NCBI GenBank assembly: GCA_015232955.1
Contig: JADFYS010000171.1
Span: 1 to 5,135, forward strand
Source of the DNA: Gammaproteobacteria bacterium
GTDB lineage: Bacteria > Pseudomonadota > Gammaproteobacteria > Thiohalomonadales > Thiohalomonadaceae
Length of the DNA: 5,135 bases
Reading direction: 5' to 3'
Below are positions 1 through 5,134 of this stretch, piece by piece; position 1 is the stretch's first letter; each line of letters starts with the position of its first letter. A model generated the notes under the pieces. The model was not told the origin of the DNA. It saw nothing but the letters and a program-made list of their open reading frames with translations, and searched no databases. The position numbers and the translations under genes are program-made.

Positions 1-1
1 C

Positions 2-190
2 GTCCATGCCATCGACACCCGGCAATCGGGTAGCGGAGATCCCTTCGCAGTCACTCACTTAATAGCATTGGGCTTATACCGAAAGAAGGATAGCACCCGT
101 GACTTAAAAACTCCTCCTTTTTCCGCTGAGTTACTTAAAATTGATCCCACATGGAAACCATCCACAACAAGGGGGATTTTGGGATTATAA
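2..190 (+). other. Start-less open frame at window edge, possibly the 3' remnant of a gene
   Basis: One frame stays open from base 2 to a TAA at 188-190, giving about 62 residues with no ATG or GTG inside the window. The reading passes straight through the repeat end at 39-70 (there it reads DPFAVTHLIAL) and continues as GLYRKKDSTRDLK and onward. I recognise no family. An open stretch of this length is not rare by chance. The repeat end inside it suggests either that an element inserted in a gene, or that the frame is accidental. The 3' half is AT-rich compared with the neighbouring genes. It could be the end of a real gene to the left of the window, but there is no motif or conservation evidence here. 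Confidence 0.2.
39..70 (+). mobile_element. Right end of a dispersed inverted-repeat element (second copy)
   Basis: These 32 bases match 3139-3170 at 31 of 32 positions; the only difference is C56 against A3156. Both matches stop exactly after CATTG: the next bases are GGCTTATACC here and CAGCAGCGAC there. A shared sharp boundary is what a transposon end gives. No matching left arm (CAATG...TTAAGTTA) is found at the distance seen in the 59-bp copy, so this copy must be longer, with its left end outside the window, or a truncated solo end. To the left, similarity decays into a gapped GGGTAGCGGAG / GGGTGGGGAT resemblance. Confidence 0.6.
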
Positions 191-278
191 TTGCAACTGC
201 TTCGAACCATAAATTAGCGTCAACCTTACAGGTAAAATATGACATATAAACAAATTGGTATTGAGTTGACTCCTGTTT

Positions 279-1436
279 ATGAATCATCGTAATTTAAGGC
301 GTGAGGTGATGGTTATCGCCGGTGAGGCATCCGGCGATCAACACGCCGCCTTGGTGATTTCCGAGGCGCAACAACGCATCCCCGACCTCCACTTTTTTGG
401 GATAGGCGGTGAAAATATGCGCCGCTCCGGAGTGGAGGTGATTGTCGATTCTGCACAGATGGCGGTGGTCGGGCTGTTTGAGGTGCTCGCCCACTTCCGA
501 ACGCTCTACGCAGCCTTAGAGCAGATGCGACAGCTCCTGCGCCAGCGCAGACCGCAGCTGCTGTTATTGGTGGACTACCCCGATTTTAACCTCCGTCTCG
601 CCAAAAGCGCCAAGGCGTTAGGGATCCCTGTCCTCTATTACATCAGCCCCCAGATCTGGGCCTGGCGACAGCACCGAGTTCACACCATCAAAAAACGGGT
701 GGACCATATGGCGGTTATCTTCCCGTTTGAGGTTCCCTTTTATCGGGATGCCGGTGTCCCAGTCACCTTTGTTGGCCATCCGTTACGCGATGAGGTCAAC
801 TGCACCCACTCGGTAGCAGAGGCGCGGAAAAAGTATCAGTTAGGTGATCAGGAGGTGGTCATTGGCCTCTTTCCGGGGAGTCGCCGCAGCGAATTAAAGA
901 GGCTTCTTCCCCTGCTTCTGGAGAGTGGTCACCAACTTCAGCAGAAGATCCCGAAGATCCGTTTTCTCCTCCCGCTCGCTTCCACTCTTGGCGAAGAGGA
1001 TATTCAGAGCATCTCCGCTTTTCAGGAGTTGAAGATTGAAGTTACGCAAGGCGATATCTATCGGGTGATGAGGAGCTGTGATCTGGTCATCACTGCCTCA
1101 GGGACAGTTACCCTTGAGCTTGCCCTTCTCGAAACCCCAATGATCGTGATCTATCGCGTCAACCCACTCAGCTACAAGCTGATGTCGCGAATGATTAGGG
1201 TCAAACATATTGCACTGTGCAATATTGTTGCCGGAGAGCGTGTTGTTCCAGAGCTGATTCAGGACGATGCCACTCCCGAAAAGATTGCCTCAACAGCCAT
1301 CCAACTGATAGAGGCCCCGGAGAAGAGAAAGGGTATTCAGCGACAACTCGGGGAGATCAGAGAGAGACTGGGCAGTGGCGACTGCTCAGGCGGTGTGGTG
1401 AATTTGATCGCCTCTCTGTTACCGTCCACTCAGTAA
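279..1436 (+). CDS. lpxB: Lipid-A-disaccharide synthase LpxB
   Basis: LpxB joins UDP-2,3-diacylglucosamine to lipid X (2,3-diacylglucosamine 1-phosphate), releasing UDP, to make the disaccharide backbone of lipid A. It is a peripheral enzyme at the inner face of the cytoplasmic membrane, of glycosyltransferase family GT19. Seen in the 385-residue product: IAGEASGD (13-20), the GIGGENM loop (41-47), VDYPDFN (98-104, with the conserved Asp99), YYISPQIWAWR (120-130), FVGHPLRDE (164-172), LFPGSRRSE (197-205) and TASGTVTLE (272-280). Length is normal for the family. An in-frame TGA at 267-269 makes ATG279 the first possible ATG. Its Shine-Dalgarno is poor, and ATG309 has AAGG nearby, but starting there would cut the first beta strand, so ATG279 is preferred. 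The gene stands alone, not beside lpxA, lpxD or fabZ. Its GIGG...M and VVGLFEVL wording differs from E. coli LpxB (GPRM, VMGIVEVL). No strong promoter is visible upstream. Confidence 0.95.
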   Translation: MNHRNLRREVMVIAGEASGDQHAALVISEAQQRIPDLHFFGIGGENMRRSGVEVIVDSAQMAVVGLFEVLAHFRTLYAALEQMRQLLRQRRPQLLLLVDYPDFNLRLAKSAKALGIPVLYYISPQIWAWRQHRVHTIKKRVDHMAVIFPFEVPFYRDAGVPVTFVGHPLRDEVNCTHSVAEARKKYQLGDQEVVIGLFPGSRRSELKRLLPLLLESGHQLQQKIPKIRFLLPLASTLGEEDIQSISAFQELKIEVTQGDIYRVMRSCDLVITASGTVTLELALLETPMIVIYRVNPLSYKLMSRMIRVKHIALCNIVAGERVVPELIQDDATPEKIASTAIQLIEAPEKRKGIQRQLGEIRERLGSGDCSGGVVNLIASLLPSTQ

Positions 1437-1461
1437 AGCGAACACAACAGATGGTTCAAAA

Positions 1462-1483
1462 CAGGGGGAGCGAACTCCCCCTG
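1462..1483 (-). terminator. Intrinsic terminator between convergent genes
   Basis: CAGGGGGAG (1462-1470) and CTCCCCCTG (1475-1483) form a perfect 9-bp stem with a CGAA loop. On the minus strand the loop reads TTCG, a very stable tetraloop type, and the stem is followed by TTTTG, so it best terminates the peroxiredoxin gene that ends at 1511. On the plus strand, 25 bases after the lpxB stop, the stem has no T run but may still protect or attenuate the lpxB transcript. Confidence 0.75.
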
Positions 1484-1510
1484 CCGGTGGCGATCAACCG
1501 CTGATGACGA

Positions 1511-2245
1511 TTATCGCCCTTTCAGCCACGCCTCCAGATCATCGCTACCGCCAATATGGTTACCGTTAATGTAGACCTGCGGCACACTGGTCGAGCCGGT
1601 AACTGCCCGCTGTGTTGTGTCGGTGTAGTCTCGATTGAGGAGCAGCTCCTCGTACTCAATCCCCTGTTCGGTCAGCAACCGCTTCGCCTTGGCACAAAAA
1701 GGGCACCCTTTCCGCGTAAAAATCGTCGCGTCCAGTGGCTTCTCAGCATTTGGTGCAAGATACTGAAGCATCGTATCGGCATCTGAAACCTCAAACGGAT
1801 CCCCCGGTTTCTCCGGCTCGATAAACTGCTTCTCCACCACCCCGTTCTCTACCACCATTGAGTAGCGCCAGGAGCGATCGCCAAAGCCGATGGCCGACTT
1901 ATCGACCAGTAGCCCCATCCCTTTGGTAAAGTCACCATTGCCATCGGGGATAAAGCGGATTCTCTCCGCCTTCTGCTCTACCTGCCACTCGTTCATCACA
2001 AAGGCATCATTCACCGCCATGCAGATAATCTCGTCTACACCTGCTGCCTTTAGAGCTGGCGCCAGTTGATTAAAGCGCGGGACATGGGTAGAGGAGCAGG
2101 TGGGAGTAAAGGCCCCCGGCAGCGAAAAAACAACTACCCGCTTGCCAGAGAAGAGTTCATCACTGCTAACATCAACCCACTCGGCCCCCTGGCGGGTCTT
2201 AAACACGACACTTGGAACCTTCTTTCCTTCCATACTCTGTAACAT
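1511..2245 (-). CDS. Peroxiredoxin-glutaredoxin fusion (Prx5/Grx hybrid peroxidase)
   Basis: This cytoplasmic thiol peroxidase carries its own reductant domain; the Haemophilus influenzae hybrid of this type reduces hydroperoxides with glutathione. The product is 244 residues. Residues ~1-165 are a Prx5-type AhpC/TSA domain with the active-site loop PGAFTPTCSSTHVP (43-56), peroxidatic Cys50 and supporting Arg127 in SWRYS. Residues ~170-244 are a glutaredoxin with CPFC (181-184), the glutathione-binding TSVPQVYI (219-226) and GGSDDLEAW (232-240). Both redox centres are intact and the length matches known hybrids. The start is chosen for AGGAG (2252-2256) placed just upstream; M5 is an alternative. 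The stop is TAA at 1511-1513. lexA lies 121 bases upstream in the same direction. I see no convincing OxyR site; only a weak TTGAAT/TAATTA pair with 15-bp spacing is present, so the promoter is unresolved. Confidence 0.93.
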   Translation of the reverse strand: MLQSMEGKKVPSVVFKTRQGAEWVDVSSDELFSGKRVVVFSLPGAFTPTCSSTHVPRFNQLAPALKAAGVDEIICMAVNDAFVMNEWQVEQKAERIRFIPDGNGDFTKGMGLLVDKSAIGFGDRSWRYSMVVENGVVEKQFIEPEKPGDPFEVSDADTMLQYLAPNAEKPLDATIFTRKGCPFCAKAKRLLTEQGIEYEELLLNRDYTDTTQRAVTGSTSVPQVYINGNHIGGSDDLEAWLKGR

Positions 2246-2309
2246 AGAGATCTCCTGTTGCTAAAATGAAAAATGGGTTTAACCCCGGCTTCTGTAAAAA
2301 CTGTCACTG

Positions 2310-2340
2310 CTGAAGAGTACATAATTACCCTCTTCTTCAG
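2310..2340 (-). other. Small imperfect hairpin after lexA
   Basis: CTGAAGAG (2310-2317) can pair with CTCTTCTTCAG (2330-2340) if two or three bases bulge, around a 12-base AT-rich loop. It lies just downstream of the lexA stop on the minus strand. No T run follows directly (TTTTT comes about 10 bases later), so it is at best a weak terminator of lexA. Read-through into the peroxiredoxin gene is possible. Confidence 0.25.
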
Positions 2341-2366
2341 AAATTCAAGCGCAATCGCCCTCTGAT

Positions 2367-2963
2367 TCACAAATAAGAGCGCATCTGTCCCACCAAAACC
2401 CCCTGAATATCGACCTGATCCGGGGAGTAACGCATCGGCTCCATCTCCTGATTTGCAGGATAGAGAATAATCTGATTCGGGTGCTGCTCTATCCTCTTCA
2501 GGGTCACTTCACCTTCGACCAGAGCGACCACAATCTCGCCGTTACGCGCCACCTCCCTCGGCTCGATCACCACGAAATCACCCTCCATAATCCCCAAATC
2601 GATCATTGAAAACCCTTTTACCTTCAATACATAGCAGTTTTTTCCACTATGTAGGAGGGATGGCACCGAAATAAACTCCTCCTGCGGGAAAGGCTCTATC
2701 GGCTTTCCGGCAGCAATCACCCCTGAGAAAGGTAACTCACTCTCCCCTCGCTCCTGAGTCATCAGGCGGACACCACGCCGCATTCCCGACATCGGCTCAA
2801 CCAGACCCTCATCAATTAACGCCTGAATATGACGATGGAGCGAACCTCGCGAACTCAATCCCAGCATTTGGCAGAGCTCTGCAAGCGTTGGCGGGTGCGG
2901 AAAAAGATGATGATTATCGCGTAGATAGCGGTAAATTTGCTGCTGTTTTCGTGTAAGTGCCAT
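2367..2963 (-). CDS. lexA: LexA, SOS response repressor and self-cleaving protease
   Basis: LexA represses DNA-damage genes; RecA filaments on single-stranded DNA trigger its self-cleavage and lift repression. The 198-residue product has an N-terminal winged helix (about 1-68) and a C-terminal S24 peptidase domain (about 78-198). Visible key residues are the cleavage site Ala85-Gly86 in GVIAAGKP, catalytic Ser119 in VKGFSMIDLGIMEGD, and Lys156 in GEVTLKRIE. The DNA-reading segment LSSRGSLHRHIQALIDEGLVE (36-56) differs from E. coli (SPNAAEEHLKAL) and looks closer to alphaproteobacterial LexA (SGIHRLITAL). That agrees with the GTTC-N7-GTTC repeats in its own promoter. ATG2963 is supported by AGGAGAGG at 2966-2973. 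The likely regulation is autorepression through the two operators upstream. The opposing gene gpmI is divergent, 493 bases away. Identity is secure; operator specificity is inferred. Confidence 0.96.
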   Translation of the reverse strand: MALTRKQQQIYRYLRDNHHLFPHPPTLAELCQMLGLSSRGSLHRHIQALIDEGLVEPMSGMRRGVRLMTQERGESELPFSGVIAAGKPIEPFPQEEFISVPSLLHSGKNCYVLKVKGFSMIDLGIMEGDFVVIEPREVARNGEIVVALVEGEVTLKRIEQHPNQIILYPANQEMEPMRYSPDQVDIQGVLVGQMRSYL

Positions 2964-2965
2964 GA

Positions 2966-2973
2966 CCTCTCCT
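2966..2973 (-). promoter_or_regulatory. Ribosome binding site of lexA
   Basis: On the minus strand this reads AGGAGAGG, ending two bases before the ATG. The AGGAG core has a 5-base spacer to the start codon. It fixes the lexA start at 2963. Confidence 0.8.
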
Positions 2974-2976
2974 CTC

Positions 2977-2991
2977 GTTCTAAGCTAGTTC
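2977..2991 (+). promoter_or_regulatory. LexA operator 1 (GTTC-N7-GTTC)
   Basis: GTTC at 2977-2980 and GTTC at 2988-2991 are separated by exactly seven bases (TAAGCTA). This is the direct-repeat form known for alphaproteobacterial SOS boxes. It lies between the predicted lexA transcription start (about 2994) and the ribosome binding site, a good place to block transcription. The assignment is by pattern and position. Confidence 0.65.
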
Positions 2992-3000
2992 TCTGCGGTA

Positions 3001-3029
3001 ATTGTAGCTTAGAGAGAACATTAAAAGAA
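3001..3029 (-). promoter_or_regulatory. Predicted lexA promoter
   Basis: On the minus strand a good -10 box, TACAAT, occupies 3006-3001. Seventeen bases upstream the -35 position reads TTCTTT (3029-3024), a weak match to TTGACA. Transcription would begin near 2994, giving a leader of about 30 bases before the lexA ATG. Operator 2 covers the -35 region and operator 1 lies just downstream of the start, which supports this placement. Confidence 0.5.
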
Positions 3030-3030
3030 C
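3016..3030 (-). promoter_or_regulatory. LexA operator 2 (GTTC-N7-GTTC on the minus strand)
   Basis: GAAC at 3016-3019 and GAAC at 3027-3030 have exactly seven bases between them (ATTAAAA); read on the minus strand this is GTTC-N7-GTTC. It overlaps the predicted lexA -35 box. Operator 1 faces it in the opposite orientation 39 bp away centre to centre. The two share extra sequence: CTAAGCTA (2980-2987) and TAGCTTAG (3005-3012) are inverted copies, and both operators continue with TCT after the second GTTC. Confidence 0.65.
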
Positions 3031-3070
3031 CATGCAGAGAGAGATAATTCACATTTTTTTCATTCTCTAA

Positions 3071-3084
3071 GAACTATCTTGAAC
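3071..3084 (-). promoter_or_regulatory. Possible third LexA-like site with a six-base spacer
   Basis: GAAC at 3071-3074 and GAAC at 3081-3084 are separated by six bases (TATCTT), one fewer than the two clear operators. It lies about 40 bases upstream of the -35 region. It may be a weak or degenerate auxiliary site, or chance; spacing is normally strict in this operator class, so confidence is low. Confidence 0.25.
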
Positions 3085-3101
3085 ACGGATATCCCGCAAC
3101 A

Positions 3102-3111
3102 CAGCAGCGAC
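3102..3111. repeat. Left target site duplication of the miniature element
   Basis: CAGCAGCGAC here is identical to 3171-3180. The two copies directly abut the two ends of the inverted-repeat element, which is the mark left by transposition with a 10-bp staggered cut. Confidence 0.8.
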
Positions 3112-3170
3112 CAATGTCATTAAGTTAAGGGTGGGGATATCCCTTCGCAGTCACTAACTTAATAGCATTG
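3112..3170. mobile_element. 59-bp miniature inverted-repeat transposable element (MITE)
   Basis: The left end CAATGTCATTAAGTTA (3112-3127) and right end TAACTTAATAGCATTG (3155-3170) are inverted repeats matching at 14 of 16 positions; the mismatches are the central TC/AG pair. A perfect 10-bp duplication of the target flanks it. The right end recurs at 39-70 with the same terminal boundary. The interior is only 27 bases and includes the palindrome GGGATATCCC (3134-3143), so it encodes nothing and must have been moved by a transposase supplied in trans. A 10-bp duplication fits IS4- or ISAs1-like transposases among others; the family is not determined here. As RNA it could fold into a long hairpin, helped by AAGGG (3127-3131) pairing with CCCTT (3141-3145). 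Confidence 0.8.
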
Positions 3171-3180
3171 CAGCAGCGAC
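3171..3180. repeat. Right target site duplication of the miniature element
   Basis: CAGCAGCGAC is a perfect copy of 3102-3111, on the other side of the element. Removing the element and one copy would restore the pre-insertion sequence. Confidence 0.8.
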
Positions 3181-3294
3181 TGCGATTCAATATCCTCCCT
3201 CCATCCAATTTTATCCATATCTGTGACACCTAATTCAGTTAAACTTAAGAGCAGTATCGCCTGTCAGGATTTAGAGCGCACACCCTCTTGCCGC

Positions 3295-3323
3295 TAGACA
3301 AAATGGGTAATTTTCATCACAAT
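3295..3323 (+). promoter_or_regulatory. Candidate gpmI promoter
   Basis: TAGACA (3295-3300) matches the -35 consensus at five of six bases. After a 17-base spacer, CACAAT (3318-3323) matches the -10 box at four of six. Transcription would start near 3330 and give a leader of about 127 bases before gpmI. It is the best pair I found between the mobile element and gpmI, but the evidence is consensus matching only. Confidence 0.35.
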
Positions 3324-3443
3324 TCTGCTACGGATCTCTGGAGAGAGTTCAACCCAACTGCCGATTGTAATGACGCTCCCCCTGTTTTCTCATCGGAATC
3401 CTTGTGCAGGTAGTACCTAACTGTTCACACCTTATTACCCTAC

Positions 3444-3448
3444 AGGAA
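3444..3448 (+). promoter_or_regulatory. Ribosome binding site of gpmI
   Basis: AGGAA lies eight bases before the ATG at 3457, an ordinary Shine-Dalgarno position that supports this start. Confidence 0.7.
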
Positions 3449-3456
3449 TTCCAGCA

Positions 3457-5001
3457 ATGGGCGAAACCAACAAAACTCCACGCCGACCCGTACTTCTCAT
3501 CATCCTTGACGGATTTGGCGCCAACCCCTCCAAGGTGGGTAACGCCGTGATCGAGGCAAACACCCCCCACCTTGATCACTATTTCGCCCACAACCCCCAC
3601 ACCCTCCTTCAGGCGTCCGGTGCAGCAGTGGGGCTTCCCAACGGTCAGATGGGTAATTCAGAGGTGGGTCACATGACCCTCGGCTCCGGGAGTGTTGTTC
3701 GACAAGATCTGGTGGTGATTAACGACGCGATTGAAGATGGTTCATTCTTTGATAACACGATTCTGCTCTCCGCCCTCAACCGGGCGAAAGAGATCTCCCG
3801 GCCTCTGCACATCATCGGATTAGTCTCTGATGGCGGTGTCCACAGCCATGTCAACCATCTACAAGCCCTGCTCAAACTCTGTCGACGCCATCAGACCATC
3901 CCCAGCATCCACATGATCACCGATGGTCGTGATACCGCACCGCGATCAGCGCAAAACTACCTCAGCTCAATTGGTCACGCCCTGGAGGCATCCAAAGGAC
4001 ACTTTTCAACCGTAAGTGGGCGCTACTACGCCATGGATCGTGACAATCGCTGGCCGCGAACCGAGATGGCGTGGAGGGCGATGGTTGAGGCGAAGGGGAG
4101 GCAGGCACCTTCGGCGCTCGATGCTATCACCTTTGGCTATCAGGCCGGAGAGGATGATGAGTTTATTGTTCCAACCGTCATCACAGGGGGAACCCCTATC
4201 GAACCGGGCGATGCGGTCATCTTCCTCAATTTCCGTAAAGATCGGCCGAGACAACTGGTCTCCGCCCTCCATAAGGATGAGTTTTCAGAGTTTGACCGCG
4301 GCAGATACACCCCTGCCCATGTCACCTGCATGATGGAGTACGACCAGTGGTATGGCCTTCCATACGCATTTGAACACGAAAAACCGCTCTCGACCCTCTC
4401 CAACCTTCTCAGTGAGTATGGATTGAAGCAGCTCCACTGCGCCGAGACAGAGAAATATGCCCATGTCACCTTCTTCTTTAACGGTGGCAGGGGGGAGGTC
4501 GCAACAGGCGAAGATCAGATCCTCATCCCCTCGCCCGATGTCGCCACCTATGATCTCAAACCAGAGATGAGTGCAGCAGAAGTGGCGGATACCGTCATCG
4601 ATGCACTCCAAAAAAATCGCTACGCCTTTATCGTGGTCAACTTTGCCAACGGCGATATGGTAGGACATACTGCGGTGCGTCAAGCAGTTATCGAAGCGGT
4701 GGAGGTCCTTGATCGTGAAGTCGGGCGTCTGCTGGCTGCTGCAGAAGAGAGTGATTACTCTGTTATCCTGACCTCAGATCACGGTAACTGCGATGAAATG
4801 TCTAACCCTGTTACCGGAGAGCCTCACACCCAACACACCACCTATCCGGTTCCCTGTCTCATTATAGATGAGGTTCCGTGGCATCTGGCGTGCGGTGGTG
4901 GTCTGGTCAACATTGCACCGACCGTCCTCCATCTTATGGGGTTGCCGAAGCCAGAGGGGATGAAAGGGAGCTCTCTGTTATTAGGACCTGTAGTTCGTTA
5001 A
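3457..5001 (+). CDS. gpmI: 2,3-bisphosphoglycerate-independent phosphoglycerate mutase (iPGM)
   Basis: This enzyme interconverts 3-phosphoglycerate and 2-phosphoglycerate in glycolysis and gluconeogenesis. It works in the cytoplasm, uses two metal ions (typically manganese) and goes through a phosphoserine intermediate. The 514-residue product has the usual length and is complete. Metal and catalytic motifs are all visible: LDGFG with Asp18, MGNSEVGH with nucleophile Ser68, SDGGVHSH with His129, DGRDTAPRSA (156-165), SGRYYAMDRDNRW (187-199), LNFRKDRPRQL (257-267), TEKYAHVTFFFNGG (331-344) with Lys333, NFANGDMVGHTA (395-406) with Asp400 and His404, TSDHGN (439-444), and HTQHTTYPVP (457-466) with His460. 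The phosphatase-like domain is split around the central transferase domain (about 80-310), as in the family. AGGAA eight bases upstream supports ATG3457. It looks monocistronic here; no secM, envC or other usual partner follows within the window. Confidence 0.97.
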   Translation: MGETNKTPRRPVLLIILDGFGANPSKVGNAVIEANTPHLDHYFAHNPHTLLQASGAAVGLPNGQMGNSEVGHMTLGSGSVVRQDLVVINDAIEDGSFFDNTILLSALNRAKEISRPLHIIGLVSDGGVHSHVNHLQALLKLCRRHQTIPSIHMITDGRDTAPRSAQNYLSSIGHALEASKGHFSTVSGRYYAMDRDNRWPRTEMAWRAMVEAKGRQAPSALDAITFGYQAGEDDEFIVPTVITGGTPIEPGDAVIFLNFRKDRPRQLVSALHKDEFSEFDRGRYTPAHVTCMMEYDQWYGLPYAFEHEKPLSTLSNLLSEYGLKQLHCAETEKYAHVTFFFNGGRGEVATGEDQILIPSPDVATYDLKPEMSAAEVADTVIDALQKNRYAFIVVNFANGDMVGHTAVRQAVIEAVEVLDREVGRLLAAAEESDYSVILTSDHGNCDEMSNPVTGEPHTQHTTYPVPCLIIDEVPWHLACGGGLVNIAPTVLHLMGLPKPEGMKGSSLLLGPVVR

Positions 5002-5073
5002 CCCTAAAATCCGCAGTTGACCGCTACGAATACCCATCAACATCATAATTATGCAATAAAATCCACAATATTT

Positions 5074-5100
5074 GCGTTTCACCTTTTGGGTGAACTGCGC
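5074..5100. repeat. Hairpin downstream of gpmI
   Basis: TTCACC (5078-5083) pairs with GGTGAA (5089-5094) around TTTTG, and GCG (5074-5076) can pair with CGC (5098-5100) with small mismatches between. No T run follows, so it is not a classical terminator, although it is the first stem after the gpmI stop at 5001. The 70 bases between gpmI and this hairpin are AT-rich and show nothing else. Confidence 0.35.
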
Positions 5101-5109
5101 TACACCGCG

Positions 5110-5134
5110 AATGCCGCATTTGTGGCGGCGCATT
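5110..5134. repeat. Second GC-rich hairpin at the window end
   Basis: AATGCCGC (5110-5117) pairs with GCGGCGCATT (5125-5134) allowing a small bulge, around ATTTGTG. Lying right after the first hairpin, it could form part of a palindromic intergenic repeat or the beginning of another element that continues outside the window. Confidence 0.35.

Noticed and set aside
266..295. TTGACT / TAATTT pair with an 18-base spacer as a promoter for lpxB
   Set aside because: It would start transcription near 302, inside the predicted reading frame and only about seven bases before ATG309; the -10 match is only three of six.
2367..2963. Other S24-family repressor (phage CI, UmuD-like) instead of LexA
   Set aside because: The LexA-type winged helix, Ala85-Gly86, Ser119 and Lys156 in their LexA positions and the 198-residue length all fit LexA; no phage genes are nearby.
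3087..3095. GGATATCCC also present inside the MITE (3135-3143), suggesting a second element remnant
   Set aside because: Only nine bases are shared, the flanks differ, and it is largely a palindrome, so chance is likely.
3145..3185. TCGCAGTC and GACTGCGA as a further inverted repeat
   Set aside because: One arm lies inside the element and the other straddles the right target duplication and outside sequence, so it is not part of the element's symmetry.
4006..4683. Several overlapping open frames on both strands within gpmI
   Set aside because: They lack recognisable motifs and ribosome sites, and lie fully inside a complete, well-supported gpmI.
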